Made by a program: the position numbers and the translations under genes. The notes under the pieces were generated by a model that did no database searches, had not been told where the DNA came from, and saw nothing but the letters and a program-made list of their open reading frames with translations. A stretch of DNA of 64,000 nt from an uncultured Clostridia bacterium (lineage in GTDB: Bacteria; Bacillota; Clostridia; Christensenellales; Borkfalkiaceae), in assembly GCA_934271265.1 (NCBI GenBank), contig CAKQRE010000026.1:1-64000 (forward strand), read 5' to 3'. Of the stretch, positions 26,477-36,294 are shown one piece after another (the first letter of the stretch is position 1; each line of letters starts with the position of its first letter).

Positions 26477-27193
26477 ATGGCAAAGGCGATCATTTACGAT
26501 AAAGACGGAACGCTGATGGATTTCGACGCGTTCTGGGTTCCGGTGGCGCGAGCGGCGATCGAAAAGATCGTCAAAAGGGCGACGGGAGCGGATGTTTCCG
26601 CAGCTGCACGGATTTCGGCAAAAACCGAAAGAGAGATCGGGATATCGGGCGGAAGCACGGACCCGAAAGGGATCTTATGCGGCGGCACCTATTCGCAGTT
26701 TGCCGCAACGCTCACGAAAAACCTGAACGAAGGGGGCTTCCCTTTGCGGATCGACAGGCAGGAAGTAGAAAAAGCCGTAGCGGACAACGCGGGGAAGGGA
26801 GAGATCCTGTCCGCGTGCGAAGATCTGCGCGAAAGACTGGAGGAAGCGCGTAAAAAAGCCGTTCTTTTCGTCGTGACGACGGACGACCGCGCGATCACGG
26901 AATATTGTCTCGAAAAACTCGGGATCGCCGATCTGTTCGAAAAAATCTATTGCGACGACGGCATTACGCCCCACAAGCCCGATCCGTTTGCGGCGGAGGA
27001 GATCGCCGGGACGCTGAAAGCCGACAAACAGGATATCTTCATGATAGGAGATACCGCTACGGACAAAAAATTCGCGGACGGGGCGGGCATTCGTTTCGCG
27101 TATGTGGGAAAAGATCCGGATATCGGTGAAAAGTCCGCCTATAAAGCGATAAACGCAGGAAAAGCTACCGAGCTTATATTGGATCTTATATGA
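26477..27193 (+). CDS. HAD-superfamily phosphatase (phosphoglycolate phosphatase-like)
   Basis: 238 residues. Hydrolyses a phosphate ester on a small molecule; cytosolic. HAD motif I is YDKDGTLMDFD (nucleophile Asp8, acid Asp10), motif II VVTTDDR near 136, motif III the lysine in PHKPDPFA near 170, motif IV MIGDTATDKKFADGAG near 193. The helical cap inserted after motif I puts it in subclass I, like Gph. The substrate cannot be read. ATGA overlap with the MATE gene suggests joint expression. Confidence 0.88.
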   Translation: MAKAIIYDKDGTLMDFDAFWVPVARAAIEKIVKRATGADVSAAARISAKTEREIGISGGSTDPKGILCGGTYSQFAATLTKNLNEGGFPLRIDRQEVEKAVADNAGKGEILSACEDLRERLEEARKKAVLFVVTTDDRAITEYCLEKLGIADLFEKIYCDDGITPHKPDPFAAEEIAGTLKADKQDIFMIGDTATDKKFADGAGIRFAYVGKDPDIGEKSAYKAINAGKATELILDLI

Positions 27194-28485
27194 AAAAATT
27201 CAGATTGATCGATTATATCCTGCCGTCGGTGATCTCTATGGTGATCGTGGGAACGTACACCAACATCGACGGGCTTTTTATCGGAAACCGCGCGGGAGAC
27301 GACGGGCTTGCCGCGATCAACATAGCCTGGCCGATCGTTGCGTTCATCACGTCGGTCGGAACAGGGCTCGGTATCGGCGCGTCGGTTGTGATCAACGGGT
27401 TGCGCGGCAAAAACGAAACCCTTCTTGCAGAAAGAGCAAAAACCTCCGCGCTGTGGCTGCTGCTTGCGGCTGGCGTATTGTCCGGGATCCTCTGTCTTGC
27501 GGCTTATTCTCCTTTGCTCGGGATCCTCGGGGCGGAAGGAGAGGTGAAAACGTATGCCGAAAACTATTCGTTCGTGATCTCCCTCGGCGCGATCTTCCAG
27601 GTGGCGGGCGCGGGTACCGTCGTTCTTTTGCGAAACGAAGGAAAAACCTATTTCGCCTTGATCGATACGGCGATCGGCTTGGCGGTGCACGTCGCGCTCG
27701 ATTTCCTGACGGTAAAAAAATACGCGTTATACGGCGTTGCGGCGGCGACCGTCGTTTCGCAGGCGATCGTTGCGGGTTTAGCCGTTTTCAGACTGATGCT
27801 CCTTAAGAAGAACACGGAAAACGGGGAGAAAGGCGGAAAGCTCCGACTTGCCGCAACGATCCTTAAAAATTCGATCGCGCCGTTCGGGCTGAACTTCGTT
27901 CCCTCCGCAGTGCTGCTTTTTACAAACTATTTCGCGTTGAAAGCGGGCGGAACGGCGGCGGTCGGCGCGTATGCGGTGATGAGTTACGCCGTGTATACCT
28001 ATGATTACGTGTTTCAGGGCGTGTGCGACGGCGTTCAGCCCGTGCTGAGTTATTATCGCGGGGCAAACGACGCCGCGGAAGAGAAAAAGACGGTCTATAA
28101 GGCGATTATCACGCTGATCGTTCTTTCTGTTGTATTTATCGCGCTCACCCCTGCCATGATATCTTTTTTGCCGAAGATCTTTGCCGTTTCGGGCGGGGCG
28201 GAACAAATGATGAAAACGGGGTTCATCGTGTACGCGTTTGCTTATCCGCTGAAGGCGGCGGTGAAGTTTGTTTGTTCTTATTGCTACTCGGTGGGAAAGA
28301 TCTCGGTTTCGAACGTTTTGACCTATCTCGATCCTTTCCTGTTTACGCCCGCATGTCTTGCGCTGCTTGCGGGAAAGGGGATGAACGGGATCTGGGCGGC
28401 GTTGCCCCTCTCGCAACTGCTCGTTTTGTTTGCTGCCGGTATCGCGTTTGTTGTCGTGCGGAGGAAAAACGGGCGGAACGCTTGA
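27190..28485 (+). CDS. MATE-family efflux transporter
   Basis: 431 residues with twelve predicted membrane helices in two similar halves. The opening segment SVISMVIVGTYTNIDGLFIGN and the GDDGLAAINIAWP stretch are characteristic of the MATE/MatE fold; the second half repeats the pattern (VGAYAVMSYAVYTYDYVFQGVCDG region near 260). Probably exports cationic compounds or drugs in exchange for Na+ or H+; the substrate is unknown. Its stop codon lies inside the -35 box of the next promoter. Confidence 0.9.
   Translation: MKKFRLIDYILPSVISMVIVGTYTNIDGLFIGNRAGDDGLAAINIAWPIVAFITSVGTGLGIGASVVINGLRGKNETLLAERAKTSALWLLLAAGVLSGILCLAAYSPLLGILGAEGEVKTYAENYSFVISLGAIFQVAGAGTVVLLRNEGKTYFALIDTAIGLAVHVALDFLTVKKYALYGVAAATVVSQAIVAGLAVFRLMLLKKNTENGEKGGKLRLAATILKNSIAPFGLNFVPSAVLLFTNYFALKAGGTAAVGAYAVMSYAVYTYDYVFQGVCDGVQPVLSYYRGANDAAEEKKTVYKAIITLIVLSVVFIALTPAMISFLPKIFAVSGGAEQMMKTGFIVYAFAYPLKAAVKFVCSYCYSVGKISVSNVLTYLDPFLFTPACLALLAGKGMNGIWAALPLSQLLVLFAAGIAFVVVRRKNGRNA
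28095..28108 (+). repeat. 14-mer motif copy (CTATAAGGCGATTA)
   Basis: Inside the MATE gene. Confidence 0.6.
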
Positions 28486-28510
28486 CAATAACTTCTTCCC
28501 GGTGTACAAT
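28482..28510 (+). promoter_or_regulatory. sigma-A promoter of the GH112 gene
   Basis: TTGACA, 17 bases, TACAAT, overlapping the stop codon of the MATE gene. First promoter of the glycan locus. Confidence 0.85.
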
Positions 28511-28591
28511 CGCATCAAGGCGGTTCCCGGAGAATCGCCGGAAACGATCGATCCGCGCGGGGCACGCAGGCTCGGTGCGGCGGGAGGAAGA

Positions 28592-30751
28592 ATGAGCAAG
28601 GGAAGATTTACGATCCCCGCGGATGCAAGTTTCGCGGCGGGGACGGAAGAGATCGCAAAAAAATGGGGCGCGGACGCGGTAAGAGACTGCGACGGAACGA
28701 AACTCCCTGAAAACGCGGGGCGGTTCGGTAAGGTATATAATACCTATTTCGTCGTGCGCGGCGATAACGAGTGGGCAAAAGCTCATCCCGAGGAAGCGCA
28801 GAGGATATTTCTGCTTTCCGAGAGACGCCTCGCAATAAAGGAAACTCTTTCGGTCGACATTATGAAGGGTTTTCTGAAAGATCAGTTTTCGCCGGACGAT
28901 ACCTACGTAAACCTTTGGGAAGTTTATGACAGAACGACGGGTAAAAAACACGAAAAGTGGAGCTATAAGCCGTTAAACGGGATAGTTGAAATCGAAAACT
29001 GCAAGCCGTTCCATGAGTATACCGTCACGTTTCTCGCAAGGATCCTGTGGCATCCCACGCAGATATACAACTATCTCACGAACAAGTGGACGTGCGAAAA
29101 ACAGATGACTTACGATCCCGCTTTCCCCGCGACGAGAGAATACGTGCTCGATCATATGAAACAATGGTGCGAGGAAAACCCGGAAACGAACGTGGTGCGG
29201 TTTACGACCTTCCTCTATCAGTTCATGCTGATCTTCAACGACCTCGGAAAAGAAAAGCAGGTGGATTGGTTCGGTTATGCGCAGACGGCAAATCCCGTTC
29301 TGATGAAAGAATTCGAAAAAGAAAGCGGGATCCGTCTTTTTGCCGAAGATTTCGTGGACAGCGGATATTACAACAACTGTTTCCGCAACCCGACCGAAAA
29401 GTTTAAGAAATATACCGATTACGTGGAAAGATTCGTGAGCGGTATCGTAAAGGAGCTTACGGATATCTGCCACGCGTACGGCAAAGAAGCGATGATGTTT
29501 CTGGGCGACGACTGGATCGGCTCCGAACCTTACGGAGAACATTTCAAAGATATGGGGCTTGACGCGGTGGTCGGTTCCGTAGGCGGCGGCGTGACGGTCA
29601 GAATGCTTTCGGAAATTCCGCACGTCGGATACCGCGAGGGAAGATTTTTGCCCTATTTCTTTCCCGATACCTTTTATGACGGAAACGAGGAAGGAGCTGT
29701 CGCCGAACTCAATAAAAACTGGCTTACGGCGCGCCGCGCGATCATGCGGAAGCCCATCGACAGAATGGGTTTCGGCGGGTATCTGTCTCTTGCGGCAAAG
29801 TTTCCCGCATTTGTCGACAGAGTCTCGGAGATCGCCGACGAATTCAGAAGTATTTATGATGCGGTAGATAACAAAAAACCGTATTGTCGCCTGAAAGCGG
29901 GGCTGCTTAACGCGTGGGGCAAAAAACGCAGTTGGATGAGCCACATGGTGGCGCACGAGCTGTGGTATCAGCAGATCTATTCCTATCAGGGGATACTGGA
30001 AGCGATCTCGGGACTTCCCGTGGATATCGAGTTTTTGTCTTTCGATGAAGTAAAAAACGGCGTTGATCGCTCTATAGACGTGCTTATCAATGCGGGCGAC
30101 GCCTATACCGCCTTCTCGGGAGGAAAAGAGTGGCTTGACGAAAAATTGCAGACGGCTGTCCGTGAATTTGTTTATAACGGCGGCGGCTTTATCGGCGTGG
30201 GCGAGCCGACGGCTTGCGAGGGAAACGGAAGATATTTCCGGCTTGCCGACGTTCTCGGCGTAGACGAAGAGATCGGTTACACCCTTTCCGTCGACAAGTA
30301 TAATATACGGAAGGTACGGCATGAATTGACCGACGGGCTCGGAAAAATCGACTACGGCGAAGACAAAAAGAACATATACGCATTCAGCGGAACGAAAGTG
30401 CTGGATATTGCTTTTTCCGATCGGTTCAGACGCAGCGTAAACGTCGGCGAGGTCAAAATGGCTGTCAACGAATACGGAAAAGGAAAGAGTTTTTATATCA
30501 CGGGCATTCCGTATTCCTTTGAAAACGCACGGCTTTTATACAAGGCGATGTGCTATGTTTCGGGAAAGGATCTTAACGTGTGCTATGCGGAGAACCCGAA
30601 CGTGGAATGCAATTATTATCCCTCGGGCAAGCGATATGCCTTAGTGAATAATTCGAACGTTCCGCAAGGGACGGCGTTTTACGATAAACATGGCAATAAG
30701 TCGATTATCAGCCTGAATGCTATGGAGATCAAATGGATAAAAGAAGAGTGA
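28592..30751 (+). CDS. GH112 beta-galactoside phosphorylase (lacto-N-biose or galactosyl-rhamnose type)
   Basis: 719 residues, the normal GH112 length, from the ATG at 28592 (GGGAGG five bases upstream). GH112 enzymes split beta-1,3-galactosyl-N-acetylhexosamines, or beta-1,4-galactosyl-L-rhamnose, with phosphate to galactose 1-phosphate; they act in the cytosol. Family text is clear: GRFGKVYNTYFVVRGDNEW near 44-62, HPTQIYNYLTNKWT near 152, MMFLGDDWIGSEPYGEHF near 306-323 with the acidic catalytic region, and HMVAHELWYQQIYSYQG near 455. No signal peptide. Which of the two specificities cannot be decided by eye; GH78-like and uronate genes nearby favour galactosyl-rhamnose. Confidence 0.93.
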   Translation: MSKGRFTIPADASFAAGTEEIAKKWGADAVRDCDGTKLPENAGRFGKVYNTYFVVRGDNEWAKAHPEEAQRIFLLSERRLAIKETLSVDIMKGFLKDQFSPDDTYVNLWEVYDRTTGKKHEKWSYKPLNGIVEIENCKPFHEYTVTFLARILWHPTQIYNYLTNKWTCEKQMTYDPAFPATREYVLDHMKQWCEENPETNVVRFTTFLYQFMLIFNDLGKEKQVDWFGYAQTANPVLMKEFEKESGIRLFAEDFVDSGYYNNCFRNPTEKFKKYTDYVERFVSGIVKELTDICHAYGKEAMMFLGDDWIGSEPYGEHFKDMGLDAVVGSVGGGVTVRMLSEIPHVGYREGRFLPYFFPDTFYDGNEEGAVAELNKNWLTARRAIMRKPIDRMGFGGYLSLAAKFPAFVDRVSEIADEFRSIYDAVDNKKPYCRLKAGLLNAWGKKRSWMSHMVAHELWYQQIYSYQGILEAISGLPVDIEFLSFDEVKNGVDRSIDVLINAGDAYTAFSGGKEWLDEKLQTAVREFVYNGGGFIGVGEPTACEGNGRYFRLADVLGVDEEIGYTLSVDKYNIRKVRHELTDGLGKIDYGEDKKNIYAFSGTKVLDIAFSDRFRRSVNVGEVKMAVNEYGKGKSFYITGIPYSFENARLLYKAMCYVSGKDLNVCYAENPNVECNYYPSGKRYALVNNSNVPQGTAFYDKHGNKSIISLNAMEIKWIKEE
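28963..28976 (+). repeat. 14-mer motif copy (CTATAAGCCGTTAA)
   Basis: Inside the GH112 gene. Confidence 0.6.
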
Positions 30752-30983
30752 ATAACGGGATCCGGTAAGAGATGCGTTTTACGCCGCGGTTCCGTTTTTC
30801 CGGAGAAATACGCCGGATAAGGAAATACGGAAGGAAAGCGGTCGTTTCTGCTACGGAGCGGCTGCTTTTTTAACTTTTTCCGTTCCGGCATGACCGGGAC
30901 GGAGACGGAAGAGAAAAGAACGATCCCGATCCGGCATGTGCCGATATCCAACATTATGCGATGGTTTTACCCAACAAATCGAG

Positions 30984-31012
30984 TTGAAAGGCGAAGGATT
31001 CGGCGTTATAAT
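30984..31012 (+). promoter_or_regulatory. sigma-A promoter for the gene at 31141
   Basis: TTGAAA, 17 bases, TATAAT. In the 389-base gap 30752-31140 the part before this promoter shows only weak inverted repeats and no clear terminator for the GH112 gene. Confidence 0.8.
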
Positions 31013-31048
31013 AGAGGTGTAAAACAGATCGTGGGCGAAAACCGCGCC

Positions 31049-31082
31049 TTCCGGTCGTTGCGGGGGATTGCCGCGACCGGAA
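31049..31082 (+). other. leader hairpin upstream of the 31141 lipoprotein
   Basis: TTCCGGTCG/CGACCGGAA, nine perfect pairs with a 16-base loop, inside the predicted leader, about 60 bases before the start codon. No T-run follows. It could be a cis-acting RNA element or a protein-binding dyad. Confidence 0.5.
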
Positions 31083-31140
31083 ACCCGTAAGGGTCCCGAC
31101 GTTCTGTTGCTATTATCAAAACAGGGAGAAAGAGAAAAGT

Positions 31141-32586
31141 ATGAAAAAGTTTTTATCTTTGATTCTCGCAACCTGCCTTACGGCAACTGCGGCGTTTATG
31201 ACGTCCTGCGGGGATAGACAGGACCCCTCTTCGGAAAAACCGGAAAGCACGAGCGATTCCTCTTCCGAGGATATCGGAGCGGACGGGTGGAACCCGCAGA
31301 ACATTCTTTCAAGACCGACCGAAAAGGACGATATCCGTATCGGTACTTACGTCTCGTTTGCCGACACGGCGACGGGGCTTTCCGGCAAAGACCAGGTGGA
31401 ACGCTATTATTATGCGGGGCTTAACTTCATGCCCATGATCTGCACCCTTCCGAAAGCGGGTATGCTTACCGACGAGGAGAAGAAATATATTTCGCGTGAC
31501 CTTACCGACAATAAGTGGTGGGGAAAGATCGACGAGCTGATGCAGGAATATAATATGGTTTATTATTTCTCCGAGCTCTCCGGTCTCGCGAACGACCACG
31601 AATTGTCCGGGCGTCGCGAATCGATGATCAACGACGACGCCGTTTCCGACGCGAGAGATATCATTCCCGGTCTGAAAAACTGCGTGGGCGTCAAGCTCGT
31701 GGACGAACCGGCGATCGATTCTTTCGGCGAGTTTGCCAAGTGGGCGCGTTATTACTCCAACATCACCGATTCCGACGGGACCCCCCTCAGGCTCGACGCG
31801 CTCGTGAACCACATCGGCAATTACGACTATTTGTCTCAGTGGGTCGAAAAGGCGGGCAGATCGGTGAACATGATCAGTTACGACGCTTATCCTTTTATGA
31901 GGGGCGGCGTAAACTACGCTACGCTTACGCTGATGGATCAGGCGCGTAAACTTGCCAACAGAAACAATATGAGAGTCGCGATCTATCCTCAGGCATGCGC
32001 GTGGTCCGGCTCCGTTATGCCGAACCTCAGTCAGATCAAGTGGCATTTCAGTACTAACCTTGCGCTCGGCGCGACGCAGTTTACCTATTTTAATTATATC
32101 ATGTATCCCAACGAAGGTTGCTACGACGCCATTTTTGCCATTGACGGAACCGTGCTTCATCCCGAGATCCTGGAAGGACTTACCGAATATCACAAAGAGA
32201 TCCGCGCGCTCGACGCCAACGTGAGACTGACCGATTATCGGGTGACCGAATCTTACATGACCTATTCGGATATCGGCATCAAAATGCTTCCCGCGACCGG
32301 CTTTATCATCAATAAAGAAGGGCTCGGTTCGGCAGACCTGCTCATCACGAAATTCGAAGCCAAGGACACGGAGATCGAAGATTATTACGTGAATATCGTG
32401 AACAACTCTTTCGAAAAGGGGTTGGAAAATCAGGAATTCCTGCTCGATGAAAACGCAAAGTACGATCATCTCGAGATCTATAATAAAAAAACGGGCAAGT
32501 TCGAACCGCTCGACCTGGTGAACGGCGCGTTCACGCTGTCGCTCGAAGTTTCCGGTTCGGCATTCATCAGAGTGGTCGTTGCCTGA
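31141..32586 (+). CDS. lipoprotein, putative TIM-barrel glycoside hydrolase
   Basis: 481 residues. The signal peptide ends in FMTSC (Cys23), followed by a Ser/Glu-rich linker, so it is predicted to be surface-anchored. From about 55 on it reads like a (beta/alpha)8 barrel: VGVKLVDEPAIDSF near 182 has a conserved acid after a strand, NMISYDAYPFMRGG near 245, IKWHFSTNLALGATQFTYF near 300. The C-terminal about 100 residues form a beta-sandwich. The same order of motifs occurs in the cytosolic protein at 48843, so the two are relatives. No known GH family is assigned; hydrolase function is inferred from fold and context. Confidence 0.7.
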   Translation: MKKFLSLILATCLTATAAFMTSCGDRQDPSSEKPESTSDSSSEDIGADGWNPQNILSRPTEKDDIRIGTYVSFADTATGLSGKDQVERYYYAGLNFMPMICTLPKAGMLTDEEKKYISRDLTDNKWWGKIDELMQEYNMVYYFSELSGLANDHELSGRRESMINDDAVSDARDIIPGLKNCVGVKLVDEPAIDSFGEFAKWARYYSNITDSDGTPLRLDALVNHIGNYDYLSQWVEKAGRSVNMISYDAYPFMRGGVNYATLTLMDQARKLANRNNMRVAIYPQACAWSGSVMPNLSQIKWHFSTNLALGATQFTYFNYIMYPNEGCYDAIFAIDGTVLHPEILEGLTEYHKEIRALDANVRLTDYRVTESYMTYSDIGIKMLPATGFIINKEGLGSADLLITKFEAKDTEIEDYYVNIVNNSFEKGLENQEFLLDENAKYDHLEIYNKKTGKFEPLDLVNGAFTLSLEVSGSAFIRVVVA

Positions 32587-32727
32587 AAGGGCGTTTTTCC
32601 GCAGAACGGGCAGAATACGGACGCCGCGCGTAAGTTGCCGGCGTTACGGATCAGAGCGGATATATCCCGCTTCCGGTTTCCCCGCGAAAACCGGAAGCGC
32701 AAGACTTATATATAAAAGAAGATAGAT

Positions 32728-33597
32728 ATGAAGATTACTGTTTTAGGTTGCAGCGCGTCGGAAGGGATTCCCGCTGTATTCTGTAATTGCACACTTTGCA
32801 AACAGGCACGCGAACGCAAGATTTTCAGAACGCGCAGCCAGATACTCATTGACGACGATATGCTTATCGACTTTCCTCCGGACACCTATTATCGCTCGCT
32901 TATCATGGGCATCGAACTCGGTAAGATCGAAAACATACTCGTTACGCACAGCCATTGCGATCATTTTTACGCGGGAGACTTTTTCGCCCGCGGGGACTGG
33001 TCGTCTTTCTGCTTACCCGTCGATACGGTCACGATCCACGGCAACACGGCGATCCGGAACGCTTTCGAAAAAAACGGGTATGCGAGAAAGAAAGGCGCGT
33101 ACGTGCACGAATCCCGCGGAACGATCAACGGTTATAACGTTTACGACATCAGCACCGAGTATACGGTACATAAACCTTTCGAGACCTTCGAAGCGGGGAA
33201 ATACGTCGTTACGGCGTTGCCCGCCAAACATATTCCCGAAGAAAACTGTTTTATCTATCTTGTAAGAGAAGGGGGCAAGACCCTGCTTTACGCTACCGAT
33301 ACGGGCTATTTCAAGAGGAGCGTGATCGATTATTTCGTGAAAAACGGGATCAGGCTCGACGCGATGATCGTCGATTCCACCTACGGTCTCGTCTGTTCGT
33401 CCGACAAAGCCCACATGAACTTTTTCGATAACGACGAGCTGAGAAAAGAGCTTCTCTCTCTCGGCGTGATCGACGAACACACGCAGTGTTATCTGACCCA
33501 CATTTTTCACGGGGCGGCAAAAGACCTCGATTCTCTCGATAAAGCCGTTCCGGAAGGTTATACGTTGCTTCGCGACGGATATACGTTTACAATTTAA
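32728..33597 (+). CDS. metallo-beta-lactamase-fold hydrolase, PhnP-like
   Basis: 289 residues, no signal peptide. The metal site THSHCDHFYAGDF (near 73-85) with later histidines (ALPAKHIPEENCF, HIFHGAAKD) marks the fold. LGCSASEGIPAVFCNCTLC at the N-terminus places cysteines as in PhnP, the phosphoribosyl cyclic phosphate phosphodiesterase, where they bind a structural zinc. No phn genes are near; in this locus it more likely acts on a sugar phosphate or cyclic phosphodiester. The ATG at 32728 is preceded only by AGAAGATAG, a weak site. Precedes the AraC regulator by 17 bases. Confidence 0.8.
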   Translation: MKITVLGCSASEGIPAVFCNCTLCKQARERKIFRTRSQILIDDDMLIDFPPDTYYRSLIMGIELGKIENILVTHSHCDHFYAGDFFARGDWSSFCLPVDTVTIHGNTAIRNAFEKNGYARKKGAYVHESRGTINGYNVYDISTEYTVHKPFETFEAGKYVVTALPAKHIPEENCFIYLVREGGKTLLYATDTGYFKRSVIDYFVKNGIRLDAMIVDSTYGLVCSSDKAHMNFFDNDELRKELLSLGVIDEHTQCYLTHIFHGAAKDLDSLDKAVPEGYTLLRDGYTFTI

Positions 33598-33614
33598 CTT
33601 CAAGGTAAAACGAT

Positions 33615-34454
33615 ATGGTTAATTTGGTAGCGGATAACGTCGGTTTTTGCGACGTTAATCTGCGTAATCTGAAAATCGACTGTATGCGGGCGGAAGCCAC
33701 GGGCGGCAGAGAAACGGCGGCTTACTCCCTCGATTGCCTGTGTTTCGTCGCAAACGGTTCCGGTTTCGCGACGATAGGGAATAAGACCTGGCACGATCTG
33801 TTCCGCGGAGCGGTCATATTCGTGAAAAAGGGAGAAACGATTTCTTTTATCAACACCGGGAAGGAGGAGTTCGAGATCTACGCGATCACCGTGGACGCAT
33901 ACGGAAGCGATAAGTTTTTTGCTTCGCTCGGATTCACGAGCGACAAAAGGCTGTCTTCGCTCGACGGGAAAATGACGATCGTGGAGGAACTCTATAAAAC
34001 GGCGAAGAAGGGAACGGGTTATTCCGCCTACGAAAGCGTCGGCAAATTTTTCGATCTTGCGGCGTACTTCGCGCGCTCGTCCGAAAGCGAGGCGAAGCCG
34101 GAAAGCGACGAAAACGAATACGTTGCCAAGGCGAAAGAGTTTATCCATATGCAATACCACCTCGACATCAACGTTACGAGCATTGCCGAAGCGGTGTATC
34201 TCAACCGGTCGTATTTCAGCACGATGTTCAAAAGCGTTACGGGCGTTTCGCCCCTCGAATATCTGATCGACTTCAGGATCGGGCAGGCGTGCAAACTTCT
34301 TGCGATGGGCAAGGGCGTTACCGATACCGCAATGCTCACGGGGTTCGGTTCCGCATCGGCTTTTGCCGCTCACTTCAAACGTAAAATGAAAGAAACGCCC
34401 TCGGAATATAAGGCGAGGGTGACTTCGGGAGGAAGATATGAAAAAAAGAACTAA
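33615..34454 (+). CDS. AraC-family transcriptional regulator
   Basis: 279 residues. The N-terminal about 130 residues form a cupin-like sensor domain (FVANGSGFATIG, GAVIFVKKGETISF); the C-terminal about 100 hold two helix-turn-helix units: DINVTSIAEAVYLNRSYFS with FKSVTGVSPLEYLIDFR, then MLTGFGSASAFAAHFKRKM and TPSEYK. Proteins with this layout usually activate sugar genes in response to an inducer. Ribosome site weak (AAGGT). It overlaps the solute-binding protein gene by 17 bases and so is likely the local regulator of the locus. Confidence 0.93.
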   Translation: MVNLVADNVGFCDVNLRNLKIDCMRAEATGGRETAAYSLDCLCFVANGSGFATIGNKTWHDLFRGAVIFVKKGETISFINTGKEEFEIYAITVDAYGSDKFFASLGFTSDKRLSSLDGKMTIVEELYKTAKKGTGYSAYESVGKFFDLAAYFARSSESEAKPESDENEYVAKAKEFIHMQYHLDINVTSIAEAVYLNRSYFSTMFKSVTGVSPLEYLIDFRIGQACKLLAMGKGVTDTAMLTGFGSASAFAAHFKRKMKETPSEYKARVTSGGRYEKKN

Positions 34455-36276
34455 ATTGTTATCGCTGACCATGGCGGCTTGCATGGCTGTCTGCGCGGGA
34501 GCTGCCTGCCGCGGTCGTATAGAAGGCGAGGTCGTGCCGGACGGCACGAAGGTACAGCTTCTGGTAGGAAACTTCAAAGGAGGATACGGCAGAGCGTGGC
34601 TCGATAAAGCGGTAAAACGGTTTACCGAAAAATATGCCGATCATCTTTTTCCCAACGGAAAGAAGGGCGTTCAGGTGACGATCGACAGCAACTCGCGTTA
34701 TTCCGGCAAGGTGGAGAACACCATGTCGACGTGGGCGCAGAACGTCATTCTTGCGGAAAATATCAACTATTACAATCTCGTCGACGTCAATAACGCGACG
34801 AGCAAATATCTCGCGGATATGTCGGACGTCGTGAACACGCCGGTCAACGAAGATCTGATCACGGGCGAAACCGACCTCTCTTACGGAACGGGAAACACGA
34901 CGATCGGCGATATCATGAACGCTCACATGAAAGAATATCTCGACGCCGACGGCAAAGGGACTTATTTCGGCGTTCCCTTTTACGAAGCGACCGTCGGCAT
35001 CGTTTACGATCTCGACGTGTTCGAAAAATACGGGTTCTATTCGGCTGCCGAAGGCTGCGGCGACAAGGATGGCTTCATTCAGGACGTGAACGGCAACTGG
35101 ATCGGAGAAGGGGGCAAAGTGATCGGAAGAGCGAGCGAAATGAGCTATGCCGACGCTTTGAAAGCGGGCGTCAGACTCGGCAACGGTCCGGACGGAAAGC
35201 CCGGCACTTATGACGACGGATGCCCCGCCACATACGACGATTTCTTTAAAATGTGCCTGAGAATGAACGCTCGCGACGTTTATCCGCTGACCTGGCCGGG
35301 ATCGGCGGAGATCCTCAGATATCTGAACTATCTCGCATACAACCTCTGGGCGGATTACGAAGGACCCGACCAGATGAATCTGAACTATTCTCTTTCGGGA
35401 ACCGCCGCCGATCTGATTAAACTTGACAGCTACAACGCGGATACCGGCACCTACGAGACCGAAAGCGTGAAGATCAACGACGCCAACGGTTACGAACTTC
35501 AGCGCCAGGCGGGCAAGTACGAAGCGATCAACTTTATCAAGAGGATCATCGCGGACGAAAGAAATTACGACGTTTCCACCTGCGTGGGCGAAGTCAGCCA
35601 GGTGGATGCGGAAAGAAGATACATCCTCTCCGCCGCCGAAGGAAAGAAGAGGGCGATGCTGATCGACGGAAGCTGGTGGCAGAACGAGGCGAGAAACATT
35701 TTCTCCAACATGGCGATCGATTATAACGACGACTCTTATCGTGCGGAAAACCGCCGTTACGGCATGCTTCCGCTGCCGAAGGCGAACGAGAGCAAGGTCG
35801 GCGAAGCGCAGACGCTCGCGTTCAATACGTCTACGGTGATCATGATCAACAAAAAGACCACGACGGACGAAGTCCAGCTGAAGGTCGCGAAGGAATTCGT
35901 GAAATTCCTTCACACGCACGAATCTCTTTACGAATTCACCGCGACGACTTCTTCGGCGCGCCCCTATACCTACGATCTTACCGACGAAGAAAAAGCGTCG
36001 CTTACGAGCGTTGCGAAACAGAATTACGAACTCCATTCGGCAACCGATTTCGTGTTCGGCTATTCCAAGCAACCGATCGTCCGTATGAATTACGAAAGAT
36101 TCTCCTGCTCGGGATATCTCGTGTTCGAAGCGTTCGGCAAGAGCGACAGCATCCTTGCGCAGAGATTCATCGATAAGCCGTCCACCACTTCGTGGGAATA
36201 CTTCAGATCCATGGTCGAAGACCACGGAAAGAGCTTCTGGGAAACCAACTTCGGAAATCTGATTACGGGAAAATAA
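34438..36276 (+). CDS. carbohydrate ABC transporter, lipoprotein solute-binding subunit
   Basis: 612 residues, longer than the usual about 450, as in many oligosaccharide binders of the Clostridia. Signal peptide with lipobox AGAAC (Cys23). The mature start KVQLLVGNFKGGYGRAWLDKAV is the family-1 type beta-alpha opening; a large middle insert (about 180-330) includes Asp/Gly-rich loops. GGGAGGAAG precedes the ATG. Directly followed by two permeases. No ATPase gene is linked, so a shared MsmK-type ATPase elsewhere must power import. The sugar is unknown. Confidence 0.9.
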   Translation: MKKRTKLLSLTMAACMAVCAGAACRGRIEGEVVPDGTKVQLLVGNFKGGYGRAWLDKAVKRFTEKYADHLFPNGKKGVQVTIDSNSRYSGKVENTMSTWAQNVILAENINYYNLVDVNNATSKYLADMSDVVNTPVNEDLITGETDLSYGTGNTTIGDIMNAHMKEYLDADGKGTYFGVPFYEATVGIVYDLDVFEKYGFYSAAEGCGDKDGFIQDVNGNWIGEGGKVIGRASEMSYADALKAGVRLGNGPDGKPGTYDDGCPATYDDFFKMCLRMNARDVYPLTWPGSAEILRYLNYLAYNLWADYEGPDQMNLNYSLSGTAADLIKLDSYNADTGTYETESVKINDANGYELQRQAGKYEAINFIKRIIADERNYDVSTCVGEVSQVDAERRYILSAAEGKKRAMLIDGSWWQNEARNIFSNMAIDYNDDSYRAENRRYGMLPLPKANESKVGEAQTLAFNTSTVIMINKKTTTDEVQLKVAKEFVKFLHTHESLYEFTATTSSARPYTYDLTDEEKASLTSVAKQNYELHSATDFVFGYSKQPIVRMNYERFSCSGYLVFEAFGKSDSILAQRFIDKPSTTSWEYFRSMVEDHGKSFWETNFGNLITGK

Positions 36277-36294
36277 AAAACGGCGTTAAACAAC

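Noticed and set aside
34459..36225. 588-codon minus-strand frame opposite the solute-binding protein
   Set aside because: Shadow frame rich in Arg/Val/His; the plus-strand lipoprotein fits signal peptide, family and operon.
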